NCBI RefSeq assembly: GCF_023712105.1
Contig: NZ_JAMLJI010000002.1
Location: forward strand, 310,001 to 374,000
DNA: 64,000 nt
Direction of reading: 5' to 3'
Source: Larsenimonas suaedae
GTDB taxonomy: Bacteria; Pseudomonadota; Gammaproteobacteria; Pseudomonadales; Halomonadaceae
Below are positions 11,084-19,960 of the stretch, piece after piece (the stretch's first letter is position 1; every line of letters starts with the position of its first letter). Position numbers and translations under genes: made by a program. The notes under the pieces were generated by a model. That model was given only the letters and a program-made list of their open reading frames with translations. It did not search any database and was not told where the DNA came from.

Positions 11084-12238
11084 ATGGAACTTGATATCAC
11101 CACCTTTCATTTTTCGAGCGTACTCAGCCGAGTGGGCTTTATGATCGTCTTCGCGGTCATGATCGCCAAGAGCCCCGGCACACGTTATCTCTGGTGCTGG
11201 GGCGGCGCGATTGCAGCGTCGACCCTTGGCTCGCTCATCGCGCTGTCAGTGCCCCAGAACACCATGCCCGCCCCAACTCAGGGCGCCATCATGTTCGGCG
11301 CCTACGTGGCCAGCATGGCCCTATCCTGGAGCGGGCTGCGCCTTTTCTATGCAAGGCCCGGAAAGCTTGCGTGGGCGCTTTTACTGATCATGCTGACCGG
11401 CATCAGCTATCCGATTCTCCCGGCGCTTTCGGGGTCGATGGCACTTGAAGTGGCACTGATTTATGCACTGGCAGGCATGGGGTCGGCGCTGGTCGTGGTC
11501 GAAATCTATCGGGCCCGCCATAAGCGCCTCTGGTCGCAATACGTCGTGGGCGCCGCCTTCACAAGCTATCTACTGAGTTTCCTGCTGGGCCTTTTACAGA
11601 TTGTCCTGAGCGACAAGGTCGTAACCATGACAAGTGCCGGCCAGGGGCCGATGATTTTCGATCAGGTCTCAAGCATCATGGTCTATTTCGGTCTGATCGC
11701 GATGACCAGCGAGTGGGCCAATCAACGGCTGATCGAACAGGCCGAAACGGACCCGCTGACCGGGCTGATCAACCGGCGCGGTGTGGCCACGCGCCTCAAC
11801 GCCACCTGCACAAGCGATGAACGCGTCAATGCCGTTTTGCTGCTTGATATCGATCACTTCAAAAGCGTCAACGACTGCTACGGCCATGACGATGGCGATA
11901 CGGTACTGAGCGAATTCGCCAGCCGCCTTCGTCAGACGCTTCGGGACAATGATTTGATCGCCCGCTGGGGCGGCGAGGAATTTCTGGTCGTGCTGCCAGG
12001 TGTTTCCCTGGAAACAGCGCGGCAGCGCGCTGAAGCGGTTCGACTAGCGATCGCCAAGCTCCCGTTTCAGCTCTCCCGCGGCGCACTCGACGTCACCGTC
12101 AGCATCGGAGTGGCCGTCAGTCACACGCTCGTTCAGCAGTTTGACACCACCGTCAACGCAGCCGACGCTGCGCTTTATCAAGCGAAACACGCAGGGCGCA
12201 ACCGAGTCTGTCTGTCACATCACGCCCTAACCGATTAA
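11084..12238 (+). CDS. Membrane-bound GGDEF diguanylate cyclase
   Basis: Makes the second messenger cyclic di-GMP from GTP; 384 aa. The first ~215 residues contain about six or seven hydrophobic segments, a membrane sensor-type region without a recognised name. A C-terminal GGDEF domain follows (from ETDPLTGLINRRG). The active-site motif is GGEEF, and the inhibitory I-site RxxD (RDND) lies five residues before it, so product inhibition is likely. No EAL domain is present. It follows the OmpW-like gene closely and converges on the YeeE gene. Confidence 0.9.
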   Translation: MELDITTFHFSSVLSRVGFMIVFAVMIAKSPGTRYLWCWGGAIAASTLGSLIALSVPQNTMPAPTQGAIMFGAYVASMALSWSGLRLFYARPGKLAWALLLIMLTGISYPILPALSGSMALEVALIYALAGMGSALVVVEIYRARHKRLWSQYVVGAAFTSYLLSFLLGLLQIVLSDKVVTMTSAGQGPMIFDQVSSIMVYFGLIAMTSEWANQRLIEQAETDPLTGLINRRGVATRLNATCTSDERVNAVLLLDIDHFKSVNDCYGHDDGDTVLSEFASRLRQTLRDNDLIARWGGEEFLVVLPGVSLETARQRAEAVRLAIAKLPFQLSRGALDVTVSIGVAVSHTLVQQFDTTVNAADAALYQAKHAGRNRVCLSHHALTD

Positions 12239-12263
12239 ACGCCGCGCTTGCAGCCAACGCCCG

Positions 12264-13487
12264 TCAGCATCCCTTCACCGACGGCGTGTAGGGTGCACGA
12301 AAGAAAAAGGGCCGCAGACGAACGCCCAGCATGTTGCCGGCAAACGCGAACACCAGCCAGAGCCAGCCGTGAAGGCTTCCCGAGGCAATCCCGCTGAAGT
12401 ACGCTCCGATATTGCATCCAAAGGCAATACGCGCGCCGTAGCCCAGCAGCAGCCCGCCAAGAATCGCCGCAATCAGCGAGCGGGCAGGAATGCGAACATT
12501 CGGCGCGAATTTACCGGCAAGGGCCGCCGCCAGCATGGCTCCTGCAATAATACCGACGTTCATGACCGTGGTGATGTCCTGCCATACCGGCGCATCAAGC
12601 GCCGCAGCTCGGTCGGGCGCCTGCCAGTAGGCCCAGCTCGATGGGTCGATTCCAACAAGGCTTGCCCCCTTGGCGCCCCATAGCGCGAACGCCGAGGTGA
12701 TCCCCCAGGGGCGCCCGGCCAGAGACAGCGTGACGAAGTTCAACACGGCAAGCGCCACCGCCCCGGCCAGCAGCGGCCATGGCCCACGCAATAACCGCGC
12801 CCACCCCTGAGTCTTCGGCGAGGACACCGACTCCAGCCCACCATGACGGCGTTTTTCGAGCCAGACCGTTCCCAGCGCAATCGCGCCGAAAAGCGCAAGG
12901 CTCAAAAAGATGCCGTTGGTTGGACCAAGGGTTTTCGGAAGCGACACCGGCGCAAAGGCGGGCAGCGCCATCCACCAGTCAAAATGCACGGTCGCAAGCA
13001 CCGAACCGAGGATGAAGAACAACAGCGTGACCATCATGCGCGCACTGCCGCCACCGGCCGTGAAGAGGGTGCCCGAGGCGCAGCCGCCGCCGAGCTGCAT
13101 GCCAAGCCCGAACATGAACGCACCGACCGCGACCGAGACGCCAATGGGGGCAACAAAGCCTTCTGCGGCGTGACCGAACAACGTGCCGCTGGCAAGCGGC
13201 GGGAAAAACAGCACCACCGCCACCGCCAGCAGCACCATCTGGGCGCGAAGGCCGCGCCCGCGCCGCTCGACGATCAACCGACGCCAGGCCGAGGTAAATC
13301 CGAACGCGGCGTGATAGAGCACCACGCCAAGCCCGGCGCCGGTCAGAAGTAGCCCGGCCTGTGCAAGGCTCACCGTCCCTGCAAGCCACAAGAGCCCGAC
13401 GGCCAGCACGGCAAGCGCCATAACGCCCGGCCCTTTTTGCATCATGGGGCGCCGGCTGGCCCCGTCCACCACGTTCAAGCGAGCCAT
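12264..13487 (-). CDS. YeeE/YedE family sulfur-compound transporter
   Basis: Integral membrane protein of 407 aa with about ten hydrophobic segments. Two halves each carry a short conserved Gly/Cys motif: LGGGCASGTLF in the first and RIAFGCNIGAYFSG in the second. These are the signatures of the YeeE/YedE (TsuA) family, of which some members import thiosulfate through conserved cysteines. The ATG at 13487 follows AGGAGGTGG; a further upstream Met in frame lacks such a site. It stands alone, with no TusA-like gene next to it. A pair of palindromes lies upstream. Confidence 0.88.
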   Translation of the reverse strand: MARLNVVDGASRRPMMQKGPGVMALAVLAVGLLWLAGTVSLAQAGLLLTGAGLGVVLYHAAFGFTSAWRRLIVERRGRGLRAQMVLLAVAVVLFFPPLASGTLFGHAAEGFVAPIGVSVAVGAFMFGLGMQLGGGCASGTLFTAGGGSARMMVTLLFFILGSVLATVHFDWWMALPAFAPVSLPKTLGPTNGIFLSLALFGAIALGTVWLEKRRHGGLESVSSPKTQGWARLLRGPWPLLAGAVALAVLNFVTLSLAGRPWGITSAFALWGAKGASLVGIDPSSWAYWQAPDRAAALDAPVWQDITTVMNVGIIAGAMLAAALAGKFAPNVRIPARSLIAAILGGLLLGYGARIAFGCNIGAYFSGIASGSLHGWLWLVFAFAGNMLGVRLRPFFFRAPYTPSVKGC

Positions 13488-13553
13488 GCCCACCTCCTGT
13501 TCGAACACGTTAATGGCGTGTGGTTATCGCCTGAGAGTGAGGGTTAAAAACCG

Positions 13554-13596
13554 ATTCGGCCGAAGGGCGCCCTTGATAGACGCCGTTCGGCCGAAT
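13554..13596. promoter_or_regulatory. Paired TTCGGCCGAA palindromes upstream of the YeeE gene
   Basis: Two copies of the perfect 10-bp palindrome TTCGGCCGAA (13555-13564 and 13586-13595) lie 31 bp apart, about three helical turns, and together form a larger 16-bp inverted repeat with one mismatch. The site is 67-110 bp upstream of the leftward YeeE gene and 66 bp past the end of rlmI. It may be a repressor operator or the rlmI-side hairpin. There is no T tract, so an operator is favoured. Confidence 0.5.
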
Positions 13597-13661
13597 GAGT
13601 CGTACGTGACCGCGCTGCCCGAGCCGCCCTCGAGAGGACGGCCTGCGGGCAAAGGCGTGGC

Positions 13662-14867
13662 TCAGTCTCTGAACACGCGCACACCGAGCGCCTTCAGATA
13701 GGCAGTCTCGGGAATGGCGGGGTGAATCGGGTGATCCGGCCCCTGGTGGCCCTGATGGACGATCTGGGCGTTGCGATCCTGATGACGCGCCGCGCCGCGC
13801 ACAAGATCGATGTGCCGGTCGTCGGCCAGATGCATCGAGCAGGACGCCGAGACCAGAATGCCGTCACGGCCCAGAAGCCGCATCGCTTCGCGGTTGAGCC
13901 GACCATAGGCCCGCTCGCCGTTGGCGATGTCCTTGCGCTTTTTGATGAACGCGGGCGGATCGAGCACGACCACATCGAACTTCTCGCCTTCGGCCTTAAG
14001 ATCCGACAAGACGTCGAACGCATCACCCATCAGGGTCGACACCTTGTCCTCGACCCCGTTGAGTGCGGCGTTGCTTTTAACCTGCTCGAGCGCGCTGGCG
14101 GAGGCATCGACGCACATCACCTCGCGTGCACCGTGGGTTGCGGCCTGAATGCCCCAACCGCCGGTGTAGCTGAACACGTCCAGCACGCGCCGGCCCTCGA
14201 CCATCTCATTGAGACGCGCGCGGTTGATGCGGTGGTCATAGAACCAGCCGGTTTTCTGACCGTCGATTACCCGGGCCTCGAACTGGGTGCTGTTTTCCTC
14301 GAGCAGCACGCGCTCGGGCAAGGTGCCCTGAACCACTTCGATCTCAGGTGCCATCGACTCGAGCTGGCGCCCGGTGGTGTTGCCCTTGAACACGATGACC
14401 GACGGCTCGATCACCTTGTTGAGCGCATCGATGATCTGGTCCCTAACCTTCTCCATCCCGAGCGTATTGATCTGAACCACGACCACATCGCCAAAGCGGT
14501 CGATCACAAGTCCGGGCAACAGGTCGCCCTCGCCGTAGACCAGGCGATAGAACGGCTTGTCGAACAGGCTCTCACGCAGCGCCAGCGCCTGCTTGAATCG
14601 GTGCACTAAAAGCGACCGGTCAAGCCGGACATTGGGGTCACGCGAGACCACGCGCCCACAGATCAGGGAGTGCGGATTGATGTAGGCCACACCGAGCGCC
14701 TTGCCGCCGGCGGCTTCGACAATCGCCTGCGCCCCCGGCTCGAACGCCTTGAGCGGCGACTGATCGTTGTCGATCTCGTTGGAATACAGCCAGAGGTGGC
14801 CGGCTTTCAAACGCTTGTCCGCGTTCTTCTTGAGCCTTAAATGTTGCGTCACGGAAACATCGGACAT
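13662..14867 (-). CDS. rlmI: 23S rRNA (cytosine-C5) methyltransferase RlmI-like
   Basis: SAM-dependent methyltransferase of 401 aa, resembling RlmI, which makes m5C1962 in 23S rRNA. An N-terminal PUA domain (about residues 5-75) is followed by the central domain and a Rossmann methyltransferase domain. The latter shows VLDVFSYTGGWGIQAA (SAM binding), VVLDPPAFIKKRKD and the catalytic cysteine in SASCSMH. The ATG at 14867 gives the expected N-terminus with LRLKKNADKRLKAGHLW. It is transcribed toward the YeeE gene; mutM lies upstream on the same strand, but 155 bp away. Confidence 0.92.
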   Translation of the reverse strand: MSDVSVTQHLRLKKNADKRLKAGHLWLYSNEIDNDQSPLKAFEPGAQAIVEAAGGKALGVAYINPHSLICGRVVSRDPNVRLDRSLLVHRFKQALALRESLFDKPFYRLVYGEGDLLPGLVIDRFGDVVVVQINTLGMEKVRDQIIDALNKVIEPSVIVFKGNTTGRQLESMAPEIEVVQGTLPERVLLEENSTQFEARVIDGQKTGWFYDHRINRARLNEMVEGRRVLDVFSYTGGWGIQAATHGAREVMCVDASASALEQVKSNAALNGVEDKVSTLMGDAFDVLSDLKAEGEKFDVVVLDPPAFIKKRKDIANGERAYGRLNREAMRLLGRDGILVSASCSMHLADDRHIDLVRGAARHQDRNAQIVHQGHQGPDHPIHPAIPETAYLKALGVRVFRD

Positions 14868-15022
14868 GGAAACACTCGCATCCTTGGGGCCAGAGGCCAG
14901 GTTATGACCTGACGACGAAACGCGCCGTCAGTGGCGTATGGGCAAATGATACACGGCTGCGCCGCCGACGTAAGCCACCCCGGCACACCCGCTCGGCCAC
15001 CCAGCGGCGCTTGCCCGGGCGA

Positions 15023-15835
15023 TCAGCGCTGGCACCAGGTGCAGAAGACCGTCGCGCGCTGACCGATCACTTCACCGGTAAGCTCATGGCCGCAGACGCG
15101 GCACGGCTCGCCACGGCGGCCATAGACGTTCAAGCGCTGGGCAAAGTAGCCGGGTTCACCCTGACCACTGACGAAATCGCGAAGCGTGGTGCCGCCCTGC
15201 TCGATCGCGGCGGCAAGCACCGCCTTGATCGCCGCGACAAGACTCAGGCACTCGGCGATGTCGAGGGTGCCTGCCTCGCGGCGCGGATCGATGTGCGCCA
15301 TGAAAAGCGCCTCGTTGGCGTAGATGTTGCCCACGCCCACGACGATTGCGTTATCCATGATGACGTTCTTGATCGCCGCGCGGCGAGTTCGGGTGCGTTC
15401 GAACAGATGATCACCATCAAACGCCTCCGACAGGGGCTCCGGCCCGAGCGAGGCAAGGCGTGCATCGGTGGCCCAGTCATCGACCAGATCGATCAGCCCG
15501 AACCGGCGCGGGTCGTGGTAGCGAAGCACCCAGTTCGAGGACATCACCCAGTCGATGTGATCGTGCTTTTTCGGCGGCGTGCCAAGCTCGACCAGCCGGA
15601 GGCTGCCCGACATGCCCAGATGCCACAGCACCTTGGCCGGTCCGGCCTCGATGCACAGGTACTTGGCGCGGCGGTCAACCCGCTCGACGGTCTGCCCGAC
15701 GAGCGCCTCGTGAAGCCCGGATGGCACCGGAATGCGCAGGGTCGGAAAGCGCACGCGCACCTCGGTGATCTCGAAGCCCTCGACGTAGGGCTTGATGCCT
15801 CGACGGGTGGTTTCCACTTCGGGTAATTCGGGCAT
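15023..15835 (-). CDS. mutM: Formamidopyrimidine-DNA glycosylase
   Basis: Bifunctional DNA glycosylase/AP lyase that removes 8-oxoguanine and formamidopyrimidines; 270 aa. The catalytic N-terminal Pro2-Glu3 follows the start Met (MPELPEVETTRRG), which fixes the start at 15835 even though the frame is open 23 codons further upstream. The helix-two-turn-helix and VVGVGNIYANEALF motif are intact. A C-terminal zinc finger with four Cys (CRVCGHE... VFCTWCQR) ends the chain. Confidence 0.96.
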   Translation of the reverse strand: MPELPEVETTRRGIKPYVEGFEITEVRVRFPTLRIPVPSGLHEALVGQTVERVDRRAKYLCIEAGPAKVLWHLGMSGSLRLVELGTPPKKHDHIDWVMSSNWVLRYHDPRRFGLIDLVDDWATDARLASLGPEPLSEAFDGDHLFERTRTRRAAIKNVIMDNAIVVGVGNIYANEALFMAHIDPRREAGTLDIAECLSLVAAIKAVLAAAIEQGGTTLRDFVSGQGEPGYFAQRLNVYGRRGEPCRVCGHELTGEVIGQRATVFCTWCQR

Positions 15836-15923
15836 GAAAAAGTCGCCATTGAACCGGACATGAACCAACGCGCCAGCGCGGGCGTGACGGTACGCCACAT
15901 CCACGCCGACACACCTGTATCAA

Positions 15924-15949
15924 CAAAAAACGCCGGCAAGGCCGGCGTT
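15924..15949 (-). terminator. Rho-independent terminator of the aldehyde dehydrogenase gene
   Basis: On the minus strand the stem AACGCCGGC/GCCGGCGTT with a 3-nt loop is followed by TTTTTTG. It lies 31 bp past the stop codon of the leftward aldehyde dehydrogenase gene. Confidence 0.88.
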
Positions 15950-15979
15950 GGTGGAGTCTAGCACGGCGCGGGCGTGAAC

Positions 15980-17413
15980 TCAGCGCGCTCCCTGAGAGAC
16001 GTAACGGGTCTCGAGGTAGCTCTCGATCGCCTCGCTGCCGCCTTCGGTGCCATAGCCGGATTCCTTGATGCCACCAAACGGCGTTTCCTGAAGGCCGATG
16101 CCGTTGTGATTGATGGTCAGCATGCCGCTTTCGATGTCCCGCGTGAGGTTCGATACCGTGCGGTGATCGCGGGCGTAGGCGTAGGCCGCAAGTCCAAACG
16201 GCAACCGGTTGGCCTCGGCAACCGCCTCATCATAGGTCTCGAAGCGATTGAACAGCGCCACCGGCCCGAAGGGCTCTTCGCTCCAGGCGCGGGCGTCCGT
16301 CGGCACATCCTTCAAGACGGTCGGCTGGAAGAAATAGCCGGCACCGTCGCCGCGTGCGCCCCCGGCAAGCACGGTCGCGCCGCGCTCGACGGCGTCTTCG
16401 ACAAACGCCGCCACATTGTCACGGGCGCGCGCATGCACCATCGGCCCGATGGTCACGCCCTCGCTCATGCCGTTGCCCTGAACAAGCGCACGCACCTCGG
16501 CGACGAACTTGTCGAGAAACGCCTCATAGACCGAGGCCTGCACCAGAAACCGGGTCGGGGCAATGCAGACCTGACCGGCATTGCGAAATTTCGCCTGCGC
16601 CATTTCCTTCGCGGCAGCGTCAAGGTCGGCATCGTCAAAGATCAACACCGGCGCATGGCCACCCAGCTCCATGGTGGCTCGCTTCATGTGCTGACCGGCA
16701 AGCGAGGCCAGGTGCTTGCCGACCGGCGTCGAGCCGGTAAAGGAAATCTTCGCAACACCTGGGTGCGGCACTAGATACTCGGAGACCTCGGCCGGCACGC
16801 CATAGACCAGATTGATCACCCCGGCAGGGACGCCTGCATCACTGAAGGCGCGTACAAGCTCAGCCGGCGAGGCCGGGGTTTCTTCCGGCCCCTTGACGAT
16901 AATGGTGCAGCCGGTGGCAAGCGCCGCAGACAGCTTTCGCACCACCTGATTGACCGGAAAATTCCACGGTGTGAACGCAGCCACCACGCCAACCGGATGC
17001 TTGATCGCAAGCTGCTGCACGTCATCAGCGCGGGCTGGAATGACCTGGCCGTAGCCGCGCTGCGCTTCGCCCGCGAACCAGTCGATGGTTTCCGCCGCCC
17101 CTAAAAGCTCTGCGCGCGACTGGGCAAGCGGCTTGCCCTGCTCCTGCGTCATCAGCTCGGCGATGCGCTCGACGCGCTCACGAAGAAGCTCGGCGGCGCG
17201 ACGCATGATCTTGGCGCGCTCGAGCGGCGAGCGCGCCTTCCACGTCTTAAAGGCGGTTGATGCAGCCGTGACGGCCTGCTCGAGGTCAGTCTCACAGGCC
17301 TTGGCCACGTGGCCGATAACCGTTTCGGTCGCGGGGTTTTCAATGTCGAGGGTGGCGCCTGTCGCCGCCGGACGCCATTGGCCGTCAATGAAAAGCTGGG
17401 TATCGCAATACAT
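15980..17413 (-). CDS. NAD(P)-dependent aldehyde dehydrogenase, succinate-semialdehyde type
   Basis: Aldehyde dehydrogenase of 477 aa. The general-base glutamate is in TMELGGHAP and the catalytic cysteine in AGQVCIAPTR. The cofactor pocket shows FTPWNFPVNQV and FTGSTPVGKHL. Overall it is closest in style to GabD/alpha-ketoglutarate-semialdehyde dehydrogenases, so succinate semialdehyde or 2-oxoglutarate semialdehyde are plausible substrates; the sequence alone does not decide. The ATG at 17413 follows AGGAG. It is divergent from an amino-acid ABC transporter, and four tandem ~22-bp repeats lie in the shared promoter region, so co-regulation is possible. Confidence 0.88.
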   Translation of the reverse strand: MYCDTQLFIDGQWRPAATGATLDIENPATETVIGHVAKACETDLEQAVTAASTAFKTWKARSPLERAKIMRRAAELLRERVERIAELMTQEQGKPLAQSRAELLGAAETIDWFAGEAQRGYGQVIPARADDVQQLAIKHPVGVVAAFTPWNFPVNQVVRKLSAALATGCTIIVKGPEETPASPAELVRAFSDAGVPAGVINLVYGVPAEVSEYLVPHPGVAKISFTGSTPVGKHLASLAGQHMKRATMELGGHAPVLIFDDADLDAAAKEMAQAKFRNAGQVCIAPTRFLVQASVYEAFLDKFVAEVRALVQGNGMSEGVTIGPMVHARARDNVAAFVEDAVERGATVLAGGARGDGAGYFFQPTVLKDVPTDARAWSEEPFGPVALFNRFETYDEAVAEANRLPFGLAAYAYARDHRTVSNLTRDIESGMLTINHNGIGLQETPFGGIKESGYGTEGGSEAIESYLETRYVSQGAR

Positions 17414-17492
17414 GAAGCACTCCTGTCGGTTCATGGCCCGGCCCACCGCAACACGCAAGGGGGCCGAACCACGCGATGTTTCTTATTTTAAA

Positions 17493-17581
17493 CACCACGA
17501 CACCATTTAATAAACACCCAAGCTCTATTCAATAACCACCCAAGCTCTATTCAATAACCACCAGGAGCCTATTTGGTAAAC
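17493..17581. repeat. Four tandem ~22-bp degenerate repeats
   Basis: Units begin at 17493, 17515, 17537 and 17559. The two middle units are identical over 22 bp and share the core CTATTCAATAAC; the outer two are degenerate but keep CACC at the start and an A/T-rich (T)ATTT..TAAA end. The period equals two helical turns, as expected for repeated binding of a regulator on one face. The block lies 80 bp upstream of the aldehyde dehydrogenase start and 128 bp upstream of the ABC binding-protein start. Confidence 0.85.
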
Positions 17582-17709
17582 ATCCGTTTCGGACAAGCCA
17601 GAACCGATCAAATAAAACAAAATCGCATATGAATTTATTCTCTTATGACGGTATTACATGTTTGTCGTACCATGTTCCCTAGACCGATTTGCAATTGGAG
17701 AGTGCTCAC

Positions 17710-18462
17710 ATGACATTCAAACGACTGGCATCCACCCTTGCCCTGACCGTACTGACGCTGGGTGCCCTCCCGGCCCACGCCGACATCAAGGTCGGCATGT
17801 CCGGCAACTATTTCCCGTTCACGTTCTCGAAACACGGTGAGCTTCAAGGCTTCGAAATCGACGTGATGAACGCCGTCGGCAAGCGCATCGGTGAAGACGT
17901 GACCTTCGTGACCGCAAGCTTCTCGGGCCTTGCCGGCATGCTGGATTCAGGGCGGGTCGATACCATCGCCAATCAGATCACCATCACCGACGCGCGCAAG
18001 GCCAAGTACGCCTTCACACAGCCCTATGTCTACGACGGCGCCCAGGTCGTGGTCAAAAAAGGCAACGATTCGATCCATGGGCCGGAAGATCTTTCGGGCA
18101 AGACCGTTGCCGTAAACCTTGGCACCAACTACGAACAGCTTCTCGAACAACTGCCCAACGCCGACAAGATCACGATCAAGACCTACGACAGCAACGTCGA
18201 ACAGGACGTGGCGCTTGGCCGGTCGGACGCGTTCGTGATGGACCGGGTCAGCGCCACTCAGGTCATCAAGCAAACCCCGATGCCACTGCAACTGGCAGGC
18301 CAGCCGTTTTCCAAGATCGAGAATGCCCTGCCGTTTCGTGACACCAAGGACGGCCGCGCGCTCAGAGACCGCGTCGATGAGGCGCTGACCGAGCTCAGGC
18401 AGGATGGCACGCTGAAGACCATTTCAGAAAAATGGTTCGACGCCGACATCACCTCTCCCTAA
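17710..18462 (+). CDS. Polar amino acid (cystine-type) ABC transporter binding protein
   Basis: Periplasmic solute-binding protein of 250 aa from the family-3 amino acid binding proteins. A signal peptide (residues 1-24, ending PAHA) is followed by the two-lobed domain with GFEIDVMNAVGKRIG and the FSGLAGMLDSGRVD hinge-region motifs. The cystine binder FliY/TcyJ is the nearest type I recognise, but the ligand is not certain. The ATG at 17710 with GGAGAG nine bases upstream is chosen over an in-frame Met seven codons earlier. First gene of a three-gene operon with permease and ATPase. Confidence 0.9.
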   Translation: MTFKRLASTLALTVLTLGALPAHADIKVGMSGNYFPFTFSKHGELQGFEIDVMNAVGKRIGEDVTFVTASFSGLAGMLDSGRVDTIANQITITDARKAKYAFTQPYVYDGAQVVVKKGNDSIHGPEDLSGKTVAVNLGTNYEQLLEQLPNADKITIKTYDSNVEQDVALGRSDAFVMDRVSATQVIKQTPMPLQLAGQPFSKIENALPFRDTKDGRALRDRVDEALTELRQDGTLKTISEKWFDADITSP

Positions 18463-18483
18463 GCAGTACATACGAGGCCGATC

Positions 18484-19158
18484 GTGCAGATTCTTGATTT
18501 TGGCTACATGGCCGAGCTGTTTCCCTACCTGCTCGGCAAGCTTCCCATCACGCTCGGCATGGCCAGCGCCGGCATGCTGTGTGCGCTGGTGCTGGCCTCG
18601 GGGCTGGCCATCGTCCGCGTCGTGCAACCGCCGCTTGTCAACGGCGCGGCAAAACTGTTCATTTCCTTCTTTCGCGGAACGCCCCTTCTGGTGCAGCTGT
18701 TTCTGTTCTATTACGGCCTGCCCCAGCTGATCGAATCGCTGGTCAAGATCGACGGCGTGACCGCCACCATTTTAGGGCTGACGCTGCATTTCAGTGCCTA
18801 TATGGCGGAGTCGATTCGCGCGGCCATCGTCGGGATTGACCGCAGCCAGACCGAGGCGGCGCTGTCGATCGGCATGACCCAGTCGCAGCTGATGCGCCGG
18901 ATCGTGCTGCCTCAGGCCACTCGCATCGCGGTGCCGACGCTCATGAACTACTTCATCGACATGATCAAGTCGACCTCGCTTGCCTTCACGCTCGGGGTGA
19001 CCGAACTGATGGGCGCCACTCAGAAGGAAGCCTCCAGCAGCTTTCTCTACTTCGAGGCGTTTCTGACGGTGGCGGTGATCTATTGGGTGGTGGTCGAGCT
19101 GTTGTCGCGACTTCAGAAACTGATGGAACGCAAACTCAACAAGGCCTATCAACGATGA
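18484..19158 (+). CDS. Polar amino acid ABC transporter permease
   Basis: Inner-membrane permease of 224 aa in the HisM/TcyL (YecS) family. About five hydrophobic segments are visible. The family signature [20 protein letters not shown] lies in the first third, and the EAA-type ATPase-coupling loop [20 protein letters not shown] in the second half. The start is GTG at 18484, with GAGG eight bases upstream; no better ATG precedes the conserved N-terminus. It overlaps the ATPase gene by four bases (ATGA), indicating translational coupling. The substrate is probably shared with the upstream binding protein. Confidence 0.9.
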   Translation: MQILDFGYMAELFPYLLGKLPITLGMASAGMLCALVLASGLAIVRVVQPPLVNGAAKLFISFFRGTPLLVQLFLFYYGLPQLIESLVKIDGVTATILGLTLHFSAYMAESIRAAIVGIDRSQTEAALSIGMTQSQLMRRIVLPQATRIAVPTLMNYFIDMIKSTSLAFTLGVTELMGATQKEASSSFLYFEAFLTVAVIYWVVVELLSRLQKLMERKLNKAYQR

Positions 19159-19910
19159 TCACCGTGCGCGGACTCACCAAGTTTTTCGGCGATACGCCGG
19201 TGCTCAATGGCATCGATCTCGACATCGAGCAAGGCGAGATCATCGTGGTCATCGGGCCAAGCGGCACCGGCAAATCGACGCTGCTGCGCTGCATCAACAT
19301 GCTGGAATCCCCGGATCAGGGTCATATCACGCTGGGCGGGCATCACGTCGATTTTGACCGAGTCTCGAACGATGACCGCCTGGCACTCAGACGCAAGACG
19401 GCGTTCGTGTTTCAGAACTACGCCCTGTTTGCCAACAAGAACGCGCTCGAGAACGTAGCCGAACGGCTGATCGTGGTGGATGGCTGGCCGAAGGCGAAGG
19501 CGCACGCCCGCGCCGGCGAGCTGCTCGACCGTGTGGGGCTTAACGACAAGCACACCGCCTACCCGGCGGCGCTGTCCGGCGGCCAGCAGCAGCGCGTCGG
19601 CATTGCCCGGGCCATGGCGGCGAACTCGGATCTGATTCTCTTCGATGAGCCGACCTCCGCGCTTGACCCTGAGTGGGTCGACGAAGTGCTTTCCGTCATG
19701 AAACAGCTCGCCCGGGAGCGTCAGACCATGCTGGTGGTCACCCACGAAATGCAGTTCGCCCGCGATGTGGCCGACCGGGTGATTTTCATGTCCGGTGGCA
19801 ACATCGTCGAACAGGGGCCGCCGGAAGCGCTGTTCAGTGCTCCGAAGGACCCGCGAACGAGAAGCTTCCTGAGAAAGGTGCTGGGCCCGCAGGCGGCGTC
19901 CTCGGAGTGA
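19155..19910 (+). CDS. Polar amino acid ABC transporter ATP-binding protein
   Basis: ATPase subunit of 251 aa. Walker A is GPSGTGKST, the Q-loop FVFQNYALF, the ABC signature LSGGQQQRV, Walker [15 protein letters not shown] and the switch histidine VVTHEMQFA, all intact. The sequence resembles TcyN/GlnQ-type ATPases of amino acid importers. The start ATG overlaps the permease stop by ATGA; an in-frame upstream Met inside the permease gene is rejected. A GC-rich hairpin follows immediately. Confidence 0.92.
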   Translation: MITVRGLTKFFGDTPVLNGIDLDIEQGEIIVVIGPSGTGKSTLLRCINMLESPDQGHITLGGHHVDFDRVSNDDRLALRRKTAFVFQNYALFANKNALENVAERLIVVDGWPKAKAHARAGELLDRVGLNDKHTAYPAALSGGQQQRVGIARAMAANSDLILFDEPTSALDPEWVDEVLSVMKQLARERQTMLVVTHEMQFARDVADRVIFMSGGNIVEQGPPEALFSAPKDPRTRSFLRKVLGPQAASSE

Positions 19911-19937
19911 GGGCCGCCGCATCGGCGGCCCTCGTTT
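19909..19937 (+). terminator. GC-rich hairpin after the amino acid ABC operon
   Basis: Perfect 11-bp stem GAGGGCCGCCG / CGGCGGCCCTC with a CAT loop begins inside the stop codon and is followed by GTTT. Strong stem but short T tract; it probably ends the ABC operon and may also serve the convergent HDOD gene. Confidence 0.65.
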
Positions 19938-19960
19938 CAAGGATCAGGATCGGCCCGGAA

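Noticed and set aside
12843-13352. 169-codon plus-strand frame inside the YeeE gene
   Set aside because: Low-complexity Lys/Arg/His/Glu composition typical of an antisense frame of a membrane protein gene.
17493-17581. CRISPR array
   Set aside because: Units are contiguous without spacers, too short and degenerate, and no cas genes are present.
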